A stretch of DNA of 64,000 nt from Chromatiaceae bacterium (GCA_016714645.1 JADKCI010000001.1:62001-126000); one strand, 5' to 3'. Shown: positions 20,326-29,807, counted from the first letter of the stretch. Program-made: numbers and translations. Notes: generated by a model not told the origin, from the sequence alone.

Positions 20326-20890
20326 CGGCGGTCTTGGGGTCGCGCGGTGGCAGGAAGTGCTCCAGGCGCTCCCTGAAGGCATCCCAATCGACGGCATCCA
20401 GGGTGTTTTTGACCAGCAGACCCAGGTCGGTCTCGCCTTCCATGCGCAGGCGGCGGCTGAAGAAGAGGGTGTCGGCGTCCTCCTCGCGCAGGGCCAGGGC
20501 CAGATAGTCGCGGGTGCGGGCGGAGAGGGTCAGATCCGGCTTGCCGCCGATGGCGTGCCCCCGGGGCCGGCCCGGCCGAAAGCCCTGCTCGCCCAAGTGG
20601 AAGTCGAGAGTCAGTCCGGCATCGGTGACGATCATGCGCAACCAGCGCCCGGTCAGGGGTTCGAGGGTGTCGCGGGGCAGGATGCGGTCGAGCGCCAGAT
20701 TGAGGGCCAGGGTCAGCGCCAGGGCGGGCGGTTGCGCGGGTAGCAGGGCCAGGAACCGGGCCAGGGCGGGCGGCAGGTTGAAGTCCGGGATACGGGGGTT
20801 TTCCAGCCGGGCCTCGATGCGCTCGCGAAGCCGGTCGAGCCGGGCGGCGATGAGGCGGGGCGGACGGGGCAAACGGGGCGGGAAGCTCAT
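20309..20890 (-). CDS. ubiT: UbiT, SCP2-domain accessory factor for O2-independent ubiquinone synthesis
   Basis: 193 residues. The central region (DAGLTLDFHLGEQGFRPG to about residue 175) is an SCP2 sterol-carrier-like domain that in UbiT binds ubiquinone precursors and supports anaerobic Q8 synthesis. It follows ubiU and ubiV on the same strand, an order that makes the assignment strong. The final residues (PKTAGFSAV) extend into IS3-derived sequence, so the native C-terminus may have been replaced or shortened slightly; the domain itself looks complete. Confidence 0.88.
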   Translation of the reverse strand: MSFPPRLPRPPRLIAARLDRLRERIEARLENPRIPDFNLPPALARFLALLPAQPPALALTLALNLALDRILPRDTLEPLTGRWLRMIVTDAGLTLDFHLGEQGFRPGRPRGHAIGGKPDLTLSARTRDYLALALREEDADTLFFSRRLRMEGETDLGLLVKNTLDAVDWDAFRERLEHFLPPRDPKTAGFSAV

Positions 20891-20917
20891 GGTCAGGGCT
20901 CCAGGACGAAAAAGGGG

Positions 20918-21817
20918 TTACTCAGCGGCAACGTATTGCTCGACCCCGGGGCGGCCATGCCAGAAGCCGTTGCAGGGCGACTCGGGCATATAGTCGCGGC
21001 TGGCGTCGAGGGCGGCAGCCGGGGTCAGTCGCCCCTCCAAGGCGGCGCGAAAGAGCCTGACGATCTCCAGGGTATGGGCACCCTGAGGGCTGATGCGCAG
21101 TAACTCGGCACGGCCAGCCAGCCCCGGCAGGTCGGCCAGCAGGTTGTGGACCCGCGCCGACTGGGTCTGGACGCCATTGAGGGTGAGGAAGGGTTCGCCC
21201 TCGCGGGTGAGCAGTGGCAGGCCGTCCATGATGGAGAGGCAGCGGAATTCGCAGGCATCCTTTTGCAGGTTGAAATGGCGGGCGGTGAAGCAGCGCGCCG
21301 AGAAGGCCAGCGGCAGGCGGCCGTAGGCATAAACCTCGGTCTCGATGGGTGGGACCAGGCCGGCGCGGATCGCGGCCAGTTCGGCCCCGGGAATTTCGGG
21401 GGCGACCACCCAGCGGCCAGCGCCGCTCGCCATCAGCAGTTCCAGGGTCCGGGGGTTGAAGATATTGAGGGTCGGCCCGGCGACCCAGTTCGTCACCCCG
21501 GCCTCCGCCAGCAGGCGCACGGCGCCCATGTCGTTGGCCTCGACCCGAAATTCATCCTGGCCGACGATCTGGCGCAGGGTCTTGAGATCGGACTCGGACT
21601 CGATCAGGCTCTGGGAGGCCAGCATCACCTCCTTGCCCGCCGCCGCGAGTTGACGGCCAACCTCGAGCCAGTCGTCCAGGCGCAGTTCATGGCGGCGGGA
21701 GCAGACGGTCTCGCCCAGATAGACAACGTCCAACGGGCTGGCGGCGATCCCGGCATAAAAATCCAGGACCTCATGGCGGGGCCAGTAGTAAAGCAACGGA
21801 CCGAGGGCAAGTTTCAT
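20918..21817 (-). CDS. ubiV: UbiV, U32-peptidase-like iron-sulfur protein
   Basis: 299 residues from the ATG at 21817 (MKLALGPLLYYW); an upstream in-frame ATG at 21853 would add 12 residues overlapping ubiU. The U32 fold carries conserved cysteines in ETVCSRRHE, SARCFTARH and KDACEFRC that ligate a [4Fe-4S] cluster in UbiV. With UbiU it performs oxygen-independent hydroxylation of the ubiquinone ring. 28 bp separate its stop from ubiT, consistent with an operon. Confidence 0.92.
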   Translation of the reverse strand: MKLALGPLLYYWPRHEVLDFYAGIAASPLDVVYLGETVCSRRHELRLDDWLEVGRQLAAAGKEVMLASQSLIESESDLKTLRQIVGQDEFRVEANDMGAVRLLAEAGVTNWVAGPTLNIFNPRTLELLMASGAGRWVVAPEIPGAELAAIRAGLVPPIETEVYAYGRLPLAFSARCFTARHFNLQKDACEFRCLSIMDGLPLLTREGEPFLTLNGVQTQSARVHNLLADLPGLAGRAELLRISPQGAHTLEIVRLFRAALEGRLTPAAALDASRDYMPESPCNGFWHGRPGVEQYVAAE

Positions 21818-21843
21818 CGGGCGAGGCTCCGGGGGAGGCGGGG

Positions 21844-22857
21844 TCATTTCCATGGCCTATGGTAGGCGCCGAGGGTATGGCTCTGGCCCTCGGAGACCTT
21901 GTTGAGTTCGGCCATCCAGGCCGGGGCCACCTGGAAGCGCTCCGGGGCGGCCATGACGGCGTCGATGGCCGCTCGCCACACCCGGGTGACCTGGGCCACA
22001 TAGGCCGGGCTGCGCTGGCGACCCTCGATCTTGATGGCGCGAATACCCACGCGCGCTAATTCGGGCAGCAATTCCAGGGTGTTGAGGCTGGCGGGTTCCT
22101 CGATGGCGTAATAGGTCTCGCCCTCCACCTCGAAACGCCCCTTGCAGAGGGTCGGGTAGCCGGTGCGTTCCCCCTCGGCGAAGCGGTCGATGAGGATACC
22201 GTTGAGGCGGGTCTCCATGCCCTGGGGCGTCTCCTCCCAGCGCACCCAGCGGCCCGGGGAGCAGGCGCCCTGGCAGTTGGGCGACTCGCCGGTGGCGTAG
22301 GCGGAGAGGGCACAGCGCCCCTCCACCATAACGCAGAGGCCGCCGAAGCCGAAGACCTCGATCTCCACCGGGGTGCGGGCGATGACGCTCTCCACCTGCG
22401 CCAGCGACAGGACCCGCGGCAAGACGGCGCGCTGGATGCCGAAGCGCTCGTGATAATAGTTGATCGCCTCGTAGCTGGTCGCCGAGCCCTGGACCGAGAG
22501 GTGTAGCCGCAACCCCGGATGCCGTTTGGCCGCGTAGTCCATGAGGCCGGGATCGGCGAGGATGACGGCATCGACCCCAAACTCCACCGCACGATCCACC
22601 GCCGCCGTCCAGCTCGGCCAGTTGCCGGCCTGGGGATAGGTGTTGAGGGCCAGCAGCACCCTGCGACCCCGGGCATGGGCGTAGCTAATGCCTTCCCGCA
22701 GGCGCGGGGGATCGAAATTCAGGCCGGTGAAGTTGCGGGCATTGGTGGCGTCCTTGAAACCGAGATAAACGGTATCGGCGCCATGGTCGATAGCGGTTTT
22801 CAGCGCCGGCAGGCTACCGGCGGGGCAGACGAGTTCGAGCTGGGGGGATGCGGACAT
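21844..22857 (-). CDS. ubiU: UbiU, U32-peptidase-like iron-sulfur protein
   Basis: 337 residues from the ATG at 22857 (MSASPQLELVCPAGS); an ATG at 22929 is upstream but gives a non-homologous extension. Conserved cysteines occur in GGLCVMVEGRC, PNCQGAC and TLCKGRF, matching the UbiU cluster ligands. It is the first gene of ubiUVT and forms a heterodimer with UbiV. Their presence indicates ubiquinone production without oxygen, as expected for a facultative or anaerobic lifestyle. Confidence 0.92.
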   Translation of the reverse strand: MSASPQLELVCPAGSLPALKTAIDHGADTVYLGFKDATNARNFTGLNFDPPRLREGISYAHARGRRVLLALNTYPQAGNWPSWTAAVDRAVEFGVDAVILADPGLMDYAAKRHPGLRLHLSVQGSATSYEAINYYHERFGIQRAVLPRVLSLAQVESVIARTPVEIEVFGFGGLCVMVEGRCALSAYATGESPNCQGACSPGRWVRWEETPQGMETRLNGILIDRFAEGERTGYPTLCKGRFEVEGETYYAIEEPASLNTLELLPELARVGIRAIKIEGRQRSPAYVAQVTRVWRAAIDAVMAAPERFQVAPAWMAELNKVSEGQSHTLGAYHRPWK

Positions 22858-22888
22858 GGGTGAAGCGACCGGGAGAGAGAATCGGTTA

Positions 22889-22894
22889 ATTATA
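22889..22894 (-). promoter_or_regulatory. Possible -10 element of ubiU
   Basis: TATAAT on the minus strand about 32 bp before the ubiU ATG. The -35 region is weak (TGACCC at 17 bp), so an activator may be needed. I searched for an FNR box (TTGAT-N4-ATCAA) here and did not see one. Confidence 0.4.
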
Positions 22895-23079
22895 TCTGCC
22901 CCGCGCCATCGGGTCATGACAGGCTTCAAGCCCGAGTGAGACCCCAGGCCTTTGGCTTGGCCTATGCCCTGCTAACTCAACCGCCAGCCCTTGGCAGACC
23001 CGCCAGGATGAGCGCGCCTGGCCTGGTTGCGCCCGACAAAATCCTGGATCATGCTTGAGGAAGGATTGGGAGAGTATCC

Positions 23080-23655
23080 ATGCCGCAACGCCACCTTGTT
23101 TTCGCCAGCCTCCTGGCCAGTGCCCTGGCGGGCGGCGGCTGCGCCCATCAAGAAGAGGCCCTGGAGACCCTCCCGGGCGAGGGCACCGCCGAGGCAGGTC
23201 GCTTTCGTCCCCCGGAAGACCCGCGCCAAGCCATCCCCCCGGCCCGGCAGCGGGCCATCACCATCTTTCTCGACTCCCAGACCTACGAATATCGCGAGGA
23301 TGACCGGATTTTCGCCAGCGGCGCCATCTCCTCCGGCTCGCCCGAGCACCCGACCCCCGCGGGGGACTTTCGTGTCCTGTCCAAGGACGAGGACAAGCGC
23401 TCCGGCAAGTACACCAATTACTTCGACCAGAACACCCCCATGCCCTATTCCCTGCAATTTCATGGCCCCTACTTCATCCATGAGGGCTGGCTGCCGGGCC
23501 ACGCCGACTCCCACGGCTGCGTACGGCTGAAATACGAGGACGCCAAACTCCTCTTCAGCCGCGTCCAGGTCGGTGATCCGGTCCTCATCAAACACGAGGG
23601 ACGGGCACGGTCGGCAAACCCCTTTGGCGACGCCTTTCCCTTCCCGCTGTTTTGA
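23080..23655 (+). CDS. L,D-transpeptidase (YkuD) lipoprotein
   Basis: 191 residues starting MPQRHLVFASLLASALAGGG followed by Cys: a lipoprotein signal with lipobox AGGGC, so it is probably an outer- or inner-membrane-anchored periplasmic enzyme. The YkuD catalytic motif HADSHGCVRL (Ser-His-Gly-Cys-Val-Arg) sits near residue 140-150. Such enzymes form 3-3 cross-links in peptidoglycan or attach lipoproteins. GGAAGGATTGGGAGAG lies upstream as the ribosome-binding region. Divergent from ubiU. Confidence 0.9.
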   Translation: MPQRHLVFASLLASALAGGGCAHQEEALETLPGEGTAEAGRFRPPEDPRQAIPPARQRAITIFLDSQTYEYREDDRIFASGAISSGSPEHPTPAGDFRVLSKDEDKRSGKYTNYFDQNTPMPYSLQFHGPYFIHEGWLPGHADSHGCVRLKYEDAKLLFSRVQVGDPVLIKHEGRARSANPFGDAFPFPLF

Positions 23656-23764
23656 AGGCCCATCTATCTGCTGATTTCCGGACGACAAGAAAAAAGGGGG
23701 GGTCGCGCGAGACTCGCTTGACCAAAGCCGCGATCAAGGCGGCCTGCGCAATCAGTAAGCCAGC

Positions 23765-24832
23765 TCAGACCTCGCCAAACAAGTCCCCCGGGGGACCGGC
23801 CTGGATCTCGGCGGGGCGCGGCGGGCGGATACCCAGATGCAGGTAGGCGGTTTGGGTCGCCATGCGGCCGCGTGGGGTGCGCATAAGATAGCCCTGCTGG
23901 ATGAGGAAGGGTTCCAGGACATCCTCGATGGTGCCGCGTTCCTCGCCGATGGCGGCGGCCAGGCTCTCGACGCCGACGGGGCCGCCGTCAAATTTCTCGA
24001 TGACGGCCGCCAGCAGGCGGCGGTCCATGTGATCAAAACCCAGGACATCCACCTTGAGCATGGAGAGGGCGCCATCCGCCACCGCGGCGGTGATGCGACC
24101 GTCGGCCTTGACCTGGGCGAAGTCCCGCACCCGCCGCAGCAGGCGATTGGCGATACGCGGCGTGCCCCGGGAGCGGCGGGCGATCTCGGCGGCGCCGGCC
24201 TCCTCGGTCTCGATGCCGAGGATGAGGGCGGAGCGGGCAACGATGTGGGCCAGGTCCTCCGCCGAATAAAACTCCAGACGCTGGACAATGCCAAACCGAT
24301 CCCGCAGGGGCGAGGTCAGGAGGCCGGCGCGCGTCGTGGCGCCCACCAGGGTGAAGGGCGGCAGGTCGAGCTTGATGGAGCGCGCCGCTGGGCCATCGCC
24401 GATCATGATGTCGAGTTGGTAGTCCTCCATCGCCGGGTAGAGGACCTCCTCCATGACCGGGCTCAGGCGGTGGATCTCGTCCACGAAGAGGACATCCCCC
24501 GGCTCCAGATTGGTGAGGAGGGCGGCCAGGTCACCGGGCTTCTCCAGCACCGGGCCCGAGGTCTGGCGCAGGCCCACCGCCATTTCATGGGCGATGATGT
24601 GGGCCAGGGTGGTCTTGCCCAGGCCGGGGGGGCCGAAGATGAGGACGTGATCCAGGGTCTCGCGGCGCTGGCGGGCGGCGCCGATGAAAATCTCCATCTG
24701 CTCGCGCACCGCCGGCTGGCCAACGTAATCCACCAGCTTGCGCGGGCGGATGGCCCGGTCCAGCGCCTTGTCTTCCGGGGCCGAGTCAGGGCTGATGAGG
24801 CGATCGGGGGCAGGCGGGGAGGCGGACATCAA
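23765..24832 (-). CDS. ruvB: Holliday junction branch-migration ATPase RuvB
   Basis: 355 residues. Walker A GPPGLGKTT, Walker B VDEIHR, sensor GATTRAGLLTSPLRDRFG and the C-terminal winged helix (QQGYLMRTPRGR) are all present. RuvB drives branch migration of Holliday junctions with RuvA; ruvA and ruvC are not in the visible neighbourhood downstream, and the next upstream gene is pbpC. Confidence 0.98.
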   Translation of the reverse strand: MMSASPPAPDRLISPDSAPEDKALDRAIRPRKLVDYVGQPAVREQMEIFIGAARQRRETLDHVLIFGPPGLGKTTLAHIIAHEMAVGLRQTSGPVLEKPGDLAALLTNLEPGDVLFVDEIHRLSPVMEEVLYPAMEDYQLDIMIGDGPAARSIKLDLPPFTLVGATTRAGLLTSPLRDRFGIVQRLEFYSAEDLAHIVARSALILGIETEEAGAAEIARRSRGTPRIANRLLRRVRDFAQVKADGRITAAVADGALSMLKVDVLGFDHMDRRLLAAVIEKFDGGPVGVESLAAAIGEERGTIEDVLEPFLIQQGYLMRTPRGRMATQTAYLHLGIRPPRPAEIQAGPPGDLFGEV

Positions 24833-24921
24833 GGCTCGGGGACTGGGGTCAGGCGGCTGAGGCAGAGCGGGTCAGGCGCCGCGGATGAGATCAGTTTGAC
24901 ACGGCGGGCCCGCGATTGCAC

Positions 24922-27015
24922 TCAGGGCCCGGGCTCCAGGAAGACCCGGACCCGGCTGGAACGGCCCTCGGCATCGACGACGGCGAGGCTGACGAAGCCA
25001 GGACCGGCGGGGCGCCAGTGGGTGGCGCGGGCGTAGGGCTCCCGGGCAATGGGGGCGCCGTCGGCAAACCAGGTGAAGGGCGGCTGACCGTCGCGGACCT
25101 TGAGGGTCAGCTCGGCCTCCCCGCCGGGGGCCAGGGCGAGACGAGCGCCGGCGGGGGGAAAGGCAATGCGCGGGCCGGCGGTCGCGGCCGAGCCCCCGAC
25201 CTGGCGTAGCGGTGGGGGCAACTTGGCGGTGGTCGTGTGCAAGACTCCCGGCGGTGCCGGGGGCAGGGGCTGACGCGGTCCCAGGCGAGCGAAGGCATCG
25301 ATCAGCAAGGGCGCGGCGGCGGTGATGCCGGTGAGCCCGGGCACGGGGGCACCATCCGGCCGGCCGGCCCAGACGCCGATCACATGCCGGCCGTCGAAAC
25401 CCAGGGCCCAGGCATCGCGGTAGCCGTAGGAGGTGCCCGTCTTGAAGGCCAGACCGGCGGCGCTGGCGGCCTCGGGGGCCGGCACACCGGCCAGAATGTT
25501 GGCGACCTGCCAGGCGGCGCCAGCCTCCAACACCCGTTGCTGGCCAGGTGAGTCCTGGGTGGCCGGGGTCGCGGACAGGTTCTCCACCAACTGCAGGGCC
25601 CGCCCGCCCCGGGCGATGGCCCCATAAACCGCCACCAGGTCCGTCAGGCGCAGCCCCACCCCGCCCAGGCCGATGGCGAGACCGGGTGGCGACAGGTCTG
25701 GGAGTTCCGGTCGGGCCCCGGCCCGCTTCAGCCGCGCCACCAGGCGCGCCGGACCCACCGCCTCCAGCAGCTTGACGGCAGGGATGTTGAGGGAGAGCTG
25801 AAGGGCGCGGCGCAGGGTCACCGTGCCCTGGTAGTCGCGGTCGAAATTGGCGGGGACATAGCGACCAAAGCCCGCGGGGCGGTCTTCGATCAAGCTTTCC
25901 GGGTGGCCGATACCGGCCTCGAAGGCCAATCCGTAGATCAGCGGCTTGAGGGTCGATCCCGGCGAGCGCACCGCTCGGGTCATGTCGATGAAGCCCTCGC
26001 GATCCCCCGCCAGCAGGCCGGCGGAACCTACGGCGGCCAGGATCTCGCCGGTGCCGTGATCCGCCACCAGCAGGGCCACCGACAGGCGCTCGCCCAGGGC
26101 CAGGGCGCGCTCGGCGGCGAGCGTTTCCAGCCGAGCCTGGAGGTCCGCATCCAGGGTTAGCCGTTGCACCGCCAGGTCTGGATGCGCTACCCGCGCCCGC
26201 TGGGTGGCGTGCGGGGCCAACAAGGGGAAGGGGCGGCGCTGGCGGGGCACGGGCTCGCGCCGCGCGGCCTCGGCCTCATCCTGGTCGAGGATGCCCGCGG
26301 CGACCGCCCGCGCCAGGACCCGATCGCGCGCGCGTTCGGCCGCCGCCGGGTCCCGGTCCGGACGACGCGCCTCGGGGGCTTGGGGTAAGGCCACCAGCAG
26401 GGCCGCCTGGGCCGGGGTCAGGTGCCCGGGCTCCTTGCCAAACCAGGCCAGGGTGGCGGCGCGAAGGCCCTCAAGATTGCCGCCATAGGGGGCGAGGAGC
26501 AGATAGCGTTCGAGGATGGCCACCTTGTCCAGCCGCCGCTCCAGGGCCAGGGCCGCGACCATTTGCCGGGTCTTGCCCGCCAGGCCCCGGGTCGGCTGGC
26601 CCTCCTGCAGGCGCGCCACCTGCATGGTCAGGGTCGAGGCCCCGGAGACGATGCGCCCATTCGCGGCCCACTGCCCCGCCGCCCGGGCCAGGGCGAGGAC
26701 ATCGACGCCGCCATGGTCGTGGAAGCGCCGGTCCTCGCAGGCCAGGAGGATGCGGATGAAGAGGGGGTCCACCTCCGCCAGGGTTACCGGCAGGCGCCAG
26801 CGACCATCGGCGACGGTAAAGGCCCGCAACAGGCGGCCATGACGATCCAGGACCAGGGGCGAGGTCGGCACGGCGCCCAGGCGGGGCTCCAGGGCGTTGA
26901 CCAGGAAGGGGAGACTTGCCAAGGCGGCGAGCCCAGCCAGGAACCCGATCCCGAGGGCGATCAAGAGCCAGCGGCCGGGACCGCGACGAGGACCAGCCGG
27001 CCCTTTCAACCTCAT
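24922..27015 (-). CDS. pbpC: Penicillin-binding protein 1C
   Basis: 697 residues. One N-terminal membrane anchor (LLIALGIGFLAGLAALASL), a GT51 transglycosylase domain with the catalytic ACEDRRFHDHGG motif, a transpeptidase domain with SPGSTLKPL (Ser-x-x-Lys) and KTGTSYGYRDAW, and a C-terminal BiPBP_C beta domain typical of PBP1C. It makes and cross-links peptidoglycan in the periplasm. The usual partner, an alpha-2-macroglobulin-like gene (yfhM), is not adjacent. Confidence 0.95.
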   Translation of the reverse strand: MRLKGPAGPRRGPGRWLLIALGIGFLAGLAALASLPFLVNALEPRLGAVPTSPLVLDRHGRLLRAFTVADGRWRLPVTLAEVDPLFIRILLACEDRRFHDHGGVDVLALARAAGQWAANGRIVSGASTLTMQVARLQEGQPTRGLAGKTRQMVAALALERRLDKVAILERYLLLAPYGGNLEGLRAATLAWFGKEPGHLTPAQAALLVALPQAPEARRPDRDPAAAERARDRVLARAVAAGILDQDEAEAARREPVPRQRRPFPLLAPHATQRARVAHPDLAVQRLTLDADLQARLETLAAERALALGERLSVALLVADHGTGEILAAVGSAGLLAGDREGFIDMTRAVRSPGSTLKPLIYGLAFEAGIGHPESLIEDRPAGFGRYVPANFDRDYQGTVTLRRALQLSLNIPAVKLLEAVGPARLVARLKRAGARPELPDLSPPGLAIGLGGVGLRLTDLVAVYGAIARGGRALQLVENLSATPATQDSPGQQRVLEAGAAWQVANILAGVPAPEAASAAGLAFKTGTSYGYRDAWALGFDGRHVIGVWAGRPDGAPVPGLTGITAAAPLLIDAFARLGPRQPLPPAPPGVLHTTTAKLPPPLRQVGGSAATAGPRIAFPPAGARLALAPGGEAELTLKVRDGQPPFTWFADGAPIAREPYARATHWRPAGPGFVSLAVVDAEGRSSRVRVFLEPGP

Positions 27016-27069
27016 GATGGCAAGCGCTTTCTCATAGCCGGATTGCAGCGAAGGCCCAGCCCGCGCCGG

Positions 27070-27609
27070 TCAGATCTTGAGGCCCAGCAGGATGCCGGCG
27101 GTGAAGGAGGCGGCGTTGGAGAGGTTTTTCGACATGAAGTCCCGGAGCCCGCCCGCGTAGGCCCCGAACCAGGCGGCAAAACTGTCGTAGCCGGCCTCCA
27201 TGCCGGACCAGTTGATGCCGATGAAGCCGGCGTGCTGCAGGGCAAAGAGGGCGATCAGGAGGAGACCGCCCCCCACCAGCGCGATCTTGAAGGCGATCTT
27301 GAAGGCAAAGCCCACCGCCAGCCCGACGATAAAGGAAAATCCCAGGTTCAGCAGATGCTCGGGGGAAAACAGGGCCGGATCGGCGCCCGGGCCCCTGGCC
27401 ATACCAGCGGGCGGGAAGGGCAAGGCCGACTCCGGCGCGGGCGGCGCCAGGGTGTCCGCCCTCACGTCCGCCGGAAAGCTCTCGGTCGGGGGCCGCCCAT
27501 GTGCCGGGGTGGCCAGGGCCGGGGCCTCGGACTGACGGGCCAGATGGGAACTCGCCGCCACGGCGCCCGCCAGGCCCAGCGCGCTCCCCACCAGGGTCAG
27601 GGGCCGCAT
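27070..27609 (-). CDS. FUN14-domain membrane protein
   Basis: 179 residues. Residues about 93-178 match the FUN14 pattern: GLAVGFAFKIAFKIALVGGG, then LQHAGFIGINW, then a final hydrophobic helix ending LLGLKI, giving two or three membrane segments. The N-terminal 90 residues are Pro/Ala-rich and begin with a hydrophobic stretch that could be a signal. Bacterial FUN14 proteins have no settled function. It lies between lpdA and pbpC on the same strand. Confidence 0.7.
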   Translation of the reverse strand: MRPLTLVGSALGLAGAVAASSHLARQSEAPALATPAHGRPPTESFPADVRADTLAPPAPESALPFPPAGMARGPGADPALFSPEHLLNLGFSFIVGLAVGFAFKIAFKIALVGGGLLLIALFALQHAGFIGINWSGMEAGYDSFAAWFGAYAGGLRDFMSKNLSNAASFTAGILLGLKI

Positions 27610-27669
27610 CGCTCGCCCCGCCCCCTGGCCCCCGGCGCCCCATTCAAGACCCCGTCCCGCCGGTTCCGC

Positions 27670-29337
27670 CTAGCGCCGACGGGGTGGCGGCAGGTCGGTG
27701 ATGGAGCCATGGGCCACCTCCGCCGCCAGGCCGATGGTCTCGTTCAGCGTCGGATGGGGGTGGATGGTCAGGCCGATATCCTCGTAGTCCGCGCCCATCT
27801 CCAGGGCCAGGACGGTCTCGCCAATGAGTTCACCCGCATTGGGACCCACGATACCGGCGCCCAGGATGCGCTTGGTGGTGGGGTCGAAGAGAAGCTTGGT
27901 CAGGCCCTCGTCCCGGCCGATGCCCAGGGCGCGACCGCTGGCGGCCCAGGGGAAGACCCCCTTTTCATAGGCGATGCCCTTGGCCTTGGCCTCGTTCTCC
28001 GTCAGGCCCATCCAGGCCACCTCCGGGTCCGTGTAGGCCACCGAAGGGATGGTGAGAGGATCGAACAGGGCCGGCAAGCCGGCGATGACCTCGGCGGCGA
28101 CCTTGGCCTCGTGGGTGGCCTTATGCGCCAGCATGGGGTTGCCCACCACGTCGCCGATGGCGAAGATGTTGGGGACATTGGTGCGCATGTGTTGATCCAC
28201 CGGGATGAAGCCCCGCTCGTCCACCGTCACGCCCGCCGCCTCGGCGGCGATGAGTTTGCCATTGGGCCGGCGGCCCACCGCCACCAGGACCCGGTCGTAG
28301 GTATCCTCGGCCGGCGCGTCCGGGCCCTCGAAGCCGACCTTGATGCCCTCGGCGGTGGCGCTCATGGCGGTGACCCGGGTGCCAAGCAGGATGCGGTCGT
28401 AACGCTTGTTGATGACCTTCTCCAGAGGCTTGACCAGGTCCTTGTCGCAACCCGGGATAAGCTGGTCCTGGAGTTCCACGATGTCGATGCGCGAACCCAG
28501 GGCCTGATAGACGGTGGCCATCTCCAGGCCGATGATGCCGCCGCCGACGACCAGCAGCCGCCCGGGGATGTCCGGCAGGGTCAGGGCATCGGTGGAATCC
28601 ATGACCCGCGGGTCCTCGTGGGGGAAGCCGGGGATCTTCACCGGCGTCGAGCCGACGGCGATGATGGCCTGGTCGAAGCTGATCCGGACGCGCCCCTCGC
28701 GGGTCTCGACGGCCAGCCGGTTCGGCGCCTCGAAGCGCCCGGTGCCCTGGATGACCCGGACGTTACGCGCCTTGGCCAGACCCGCCAGACCGCCCGTCAG
28801 CTTTTGCACCACCTTATCCTTACCTGCCCGCAGCGTGTCCAGATCGATGTCCGGCTCGCCGAAACGCACGCCCAGGTGCGCCATCTCCGCCGCCTCGTTG
28901 ATGATCTGGGCGGCATGGAGCAGGGCCTTGGAGGGGATGCAACCGACATTGAGGCAAACGCCCCCCAGACTTGGGTAGCGTTCGATCAGGACCACCTGTT
29001 TCCCCAGGTCGGCGGCACGGAAGGCCGCCGTGTAGCCGCCGGGGCCCGCGCCCAGCACGACCACCTCGGTGGCGATCTCGGTAACGGCGGTCTCCCCCGC
29101 CGCCTCGGCGTTCAGGACCAGGAGGAGATCGCCCTCCGCCACCCCGTCGCCCGCCTTGACCTGGATCCGGGCCAGGGTACCCGAGGCCGGTGCCGCAACC
29201 CCAACGGCCCCCTTGTCGCCTTGCAGCGTGACCAGGGCTTGATCCTTCAGCACCCGGTCTCCGGGGGCGACCAACACCTCGACGACCGCCACCCGTCCGC
29301 CGATCGCGGGCACGCGAACCTCAATGTTGTTGTTCAT
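27670..29337 (-). CDS. lpdA: Dihydrolipoyl dehydrogenase with N-terminal lipoyl domain
   Basis: 555 residues from the ATG at 29337 (MNNNIEVRVPAIGG). Residues 1-75 form a lipoyl domain whose modified Lys is in QGDKGAV, a departure from the usual ETDKA. The remaining part is a flavoprotein disulfide reductase: FAD motif GAGPGGY, redox-active pair in GGVCLNVGCIPSK, NAD motif VVGGGIIGLE and C-terminal HPHPTLNE. It recycles dihydrolipoamide for 2-oxoacid dehydrogenases. The lipoyl fusion is typical of E3 paired with pyruvate dehydrogenase in proteobacteria, but no aceE/aceF lie in view. Confidence 0.95.
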   Translation of the reverse strand: MNNNIEVRVPAIGGRVAVVEVLVAPGDRVLKDQALVTLQGDKGAVGVAAPASGTLARIQVKAGDGVAEGDLLLVLNAEAAGETAVTEIATEVVVLGAGPGGYTAAFRAADLGKQVVLIERYPSLGGVCLNVGCIPSKALLHAAQIINEAAEMAHLGVRFGEPDIDLDTLRAGKDKVVQKLTGGLAGLAKARNVRVIQGTGRFEAPNRLAVETREGRVRISFDQAIIAVGSTPVKIPGFPHEDPRVMDSTDALTLPDIPGRLLVVGGGIIGLEMATVYQALGSRIDIVELQDQLIPGCDKDLVKPLEKVINKRYDRILLGTRVTAMSATAEGIKVGFEGPDAPAEDTYDRVLVAVGRRPNGKLIAAEAAGVTVDERGFIPVDQHMRTNVPNIFAIGDVVGNPMLAHKATHEAKVAAEVIAGLPALFDPLTIPSVAYTDPEVAWMGLTENEAKAKGIAYEKGVFPWAASGRALGIGRDEGLTKLLFDPTTKRILGAGIVGPNAGELIGETVLALEMGADYEDIGLTIHPHPTLNETIGLAAEVAHGSITDLPPPRRR

Positions 29338-29557
29338 CTTGTTTATTATCCTCATAACTTTGGTGGTGGGCAGACCGCATCCAGCCAGGCCCGGCCTCAT
29401 GATACTAGGTCGGGGCCCCGAGCGGGCAGGACCCGGATATGGAGCCGCGCGACCAAAAGGCGTGCATTCGCTTGCCAAAGACGCGAAACAGGGGTCAGAA
29501 TGACGCCCCCAGGGGCAAACCCGCGACAAGTGCTCGCACTTACGCTTGGCATTGTGC

Positions 29558-29563
29558 TATAAA
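29558..29563 (+). promoter_or_regulatory. Extended -10 promoter of the lpp-like gene
   Basis: TGCTATAAAT contains TATAAA preceded by TG one base upstream, an extended -10. No good -35 is seen. About 50 bp of leader follow before TTGGAGAG and the ATG at 29622. Confidence 0.5.
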
Positions 29564-29621
29564 TGAACTAGCCCCCTTGGGCGAAACCCCTATTTTCAAA
29601 CAACTCTTGGAGAGTTAATTC

Positions 29622-29807
29622 ATGACTAAGATCATTTCCCTGTCCGCCGCCGCCCTCCTTGGCCTGGGTCTCCTGTCTGGCTGTACCGATCAGCAGGCTC
29701 GTGATACCGCCGCCGACGCCCTGAAGAAGGCCGAAGCCGCTCAGGCTTGCTGCGACGCCACCACTCAGCGCGTTGACCGCATGTATCAAAAGATCATGTC
29801 CAAGTAA
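29622..29807 (+). CDS. Small Lpp-like outer-membrane lipoprotein (alanine-zipper)
   Basis: 61 residues. Signal peptide MTKIISLSAAALLGLGLLSG followed by the lipobox Cys, then a short heptad-like region rich in Ala (ARDTAADALKKAEAAQ) and a C-terminal Lys (YQKIMSK). This is the arrangement of Braun-type lipoprotein, whose terminal Lys is linked to peptidoglycan. Its mature part is shorter than E. coli Lpp (about 40 against 58 residues) and has a Cys pair (ACCDA). An L,D-transpeptidase gene converges on it, overlapping the last 22 nt. Confidence 0.8.
   Translation: MTKIISLSAAALLGLGLLSGCTDQQARDTAADALKKAEAAQACCDATTQRVDRMYQKIMSK

Noticed and set aside
26422..29562. 1,046-codon plus-strand open frame
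   Set aside because: It is antisense to pbpC, the FUN14 gene and lpdA, which have clear family motifs on the minus strand. High GC leaves the complementary frame free of stops.
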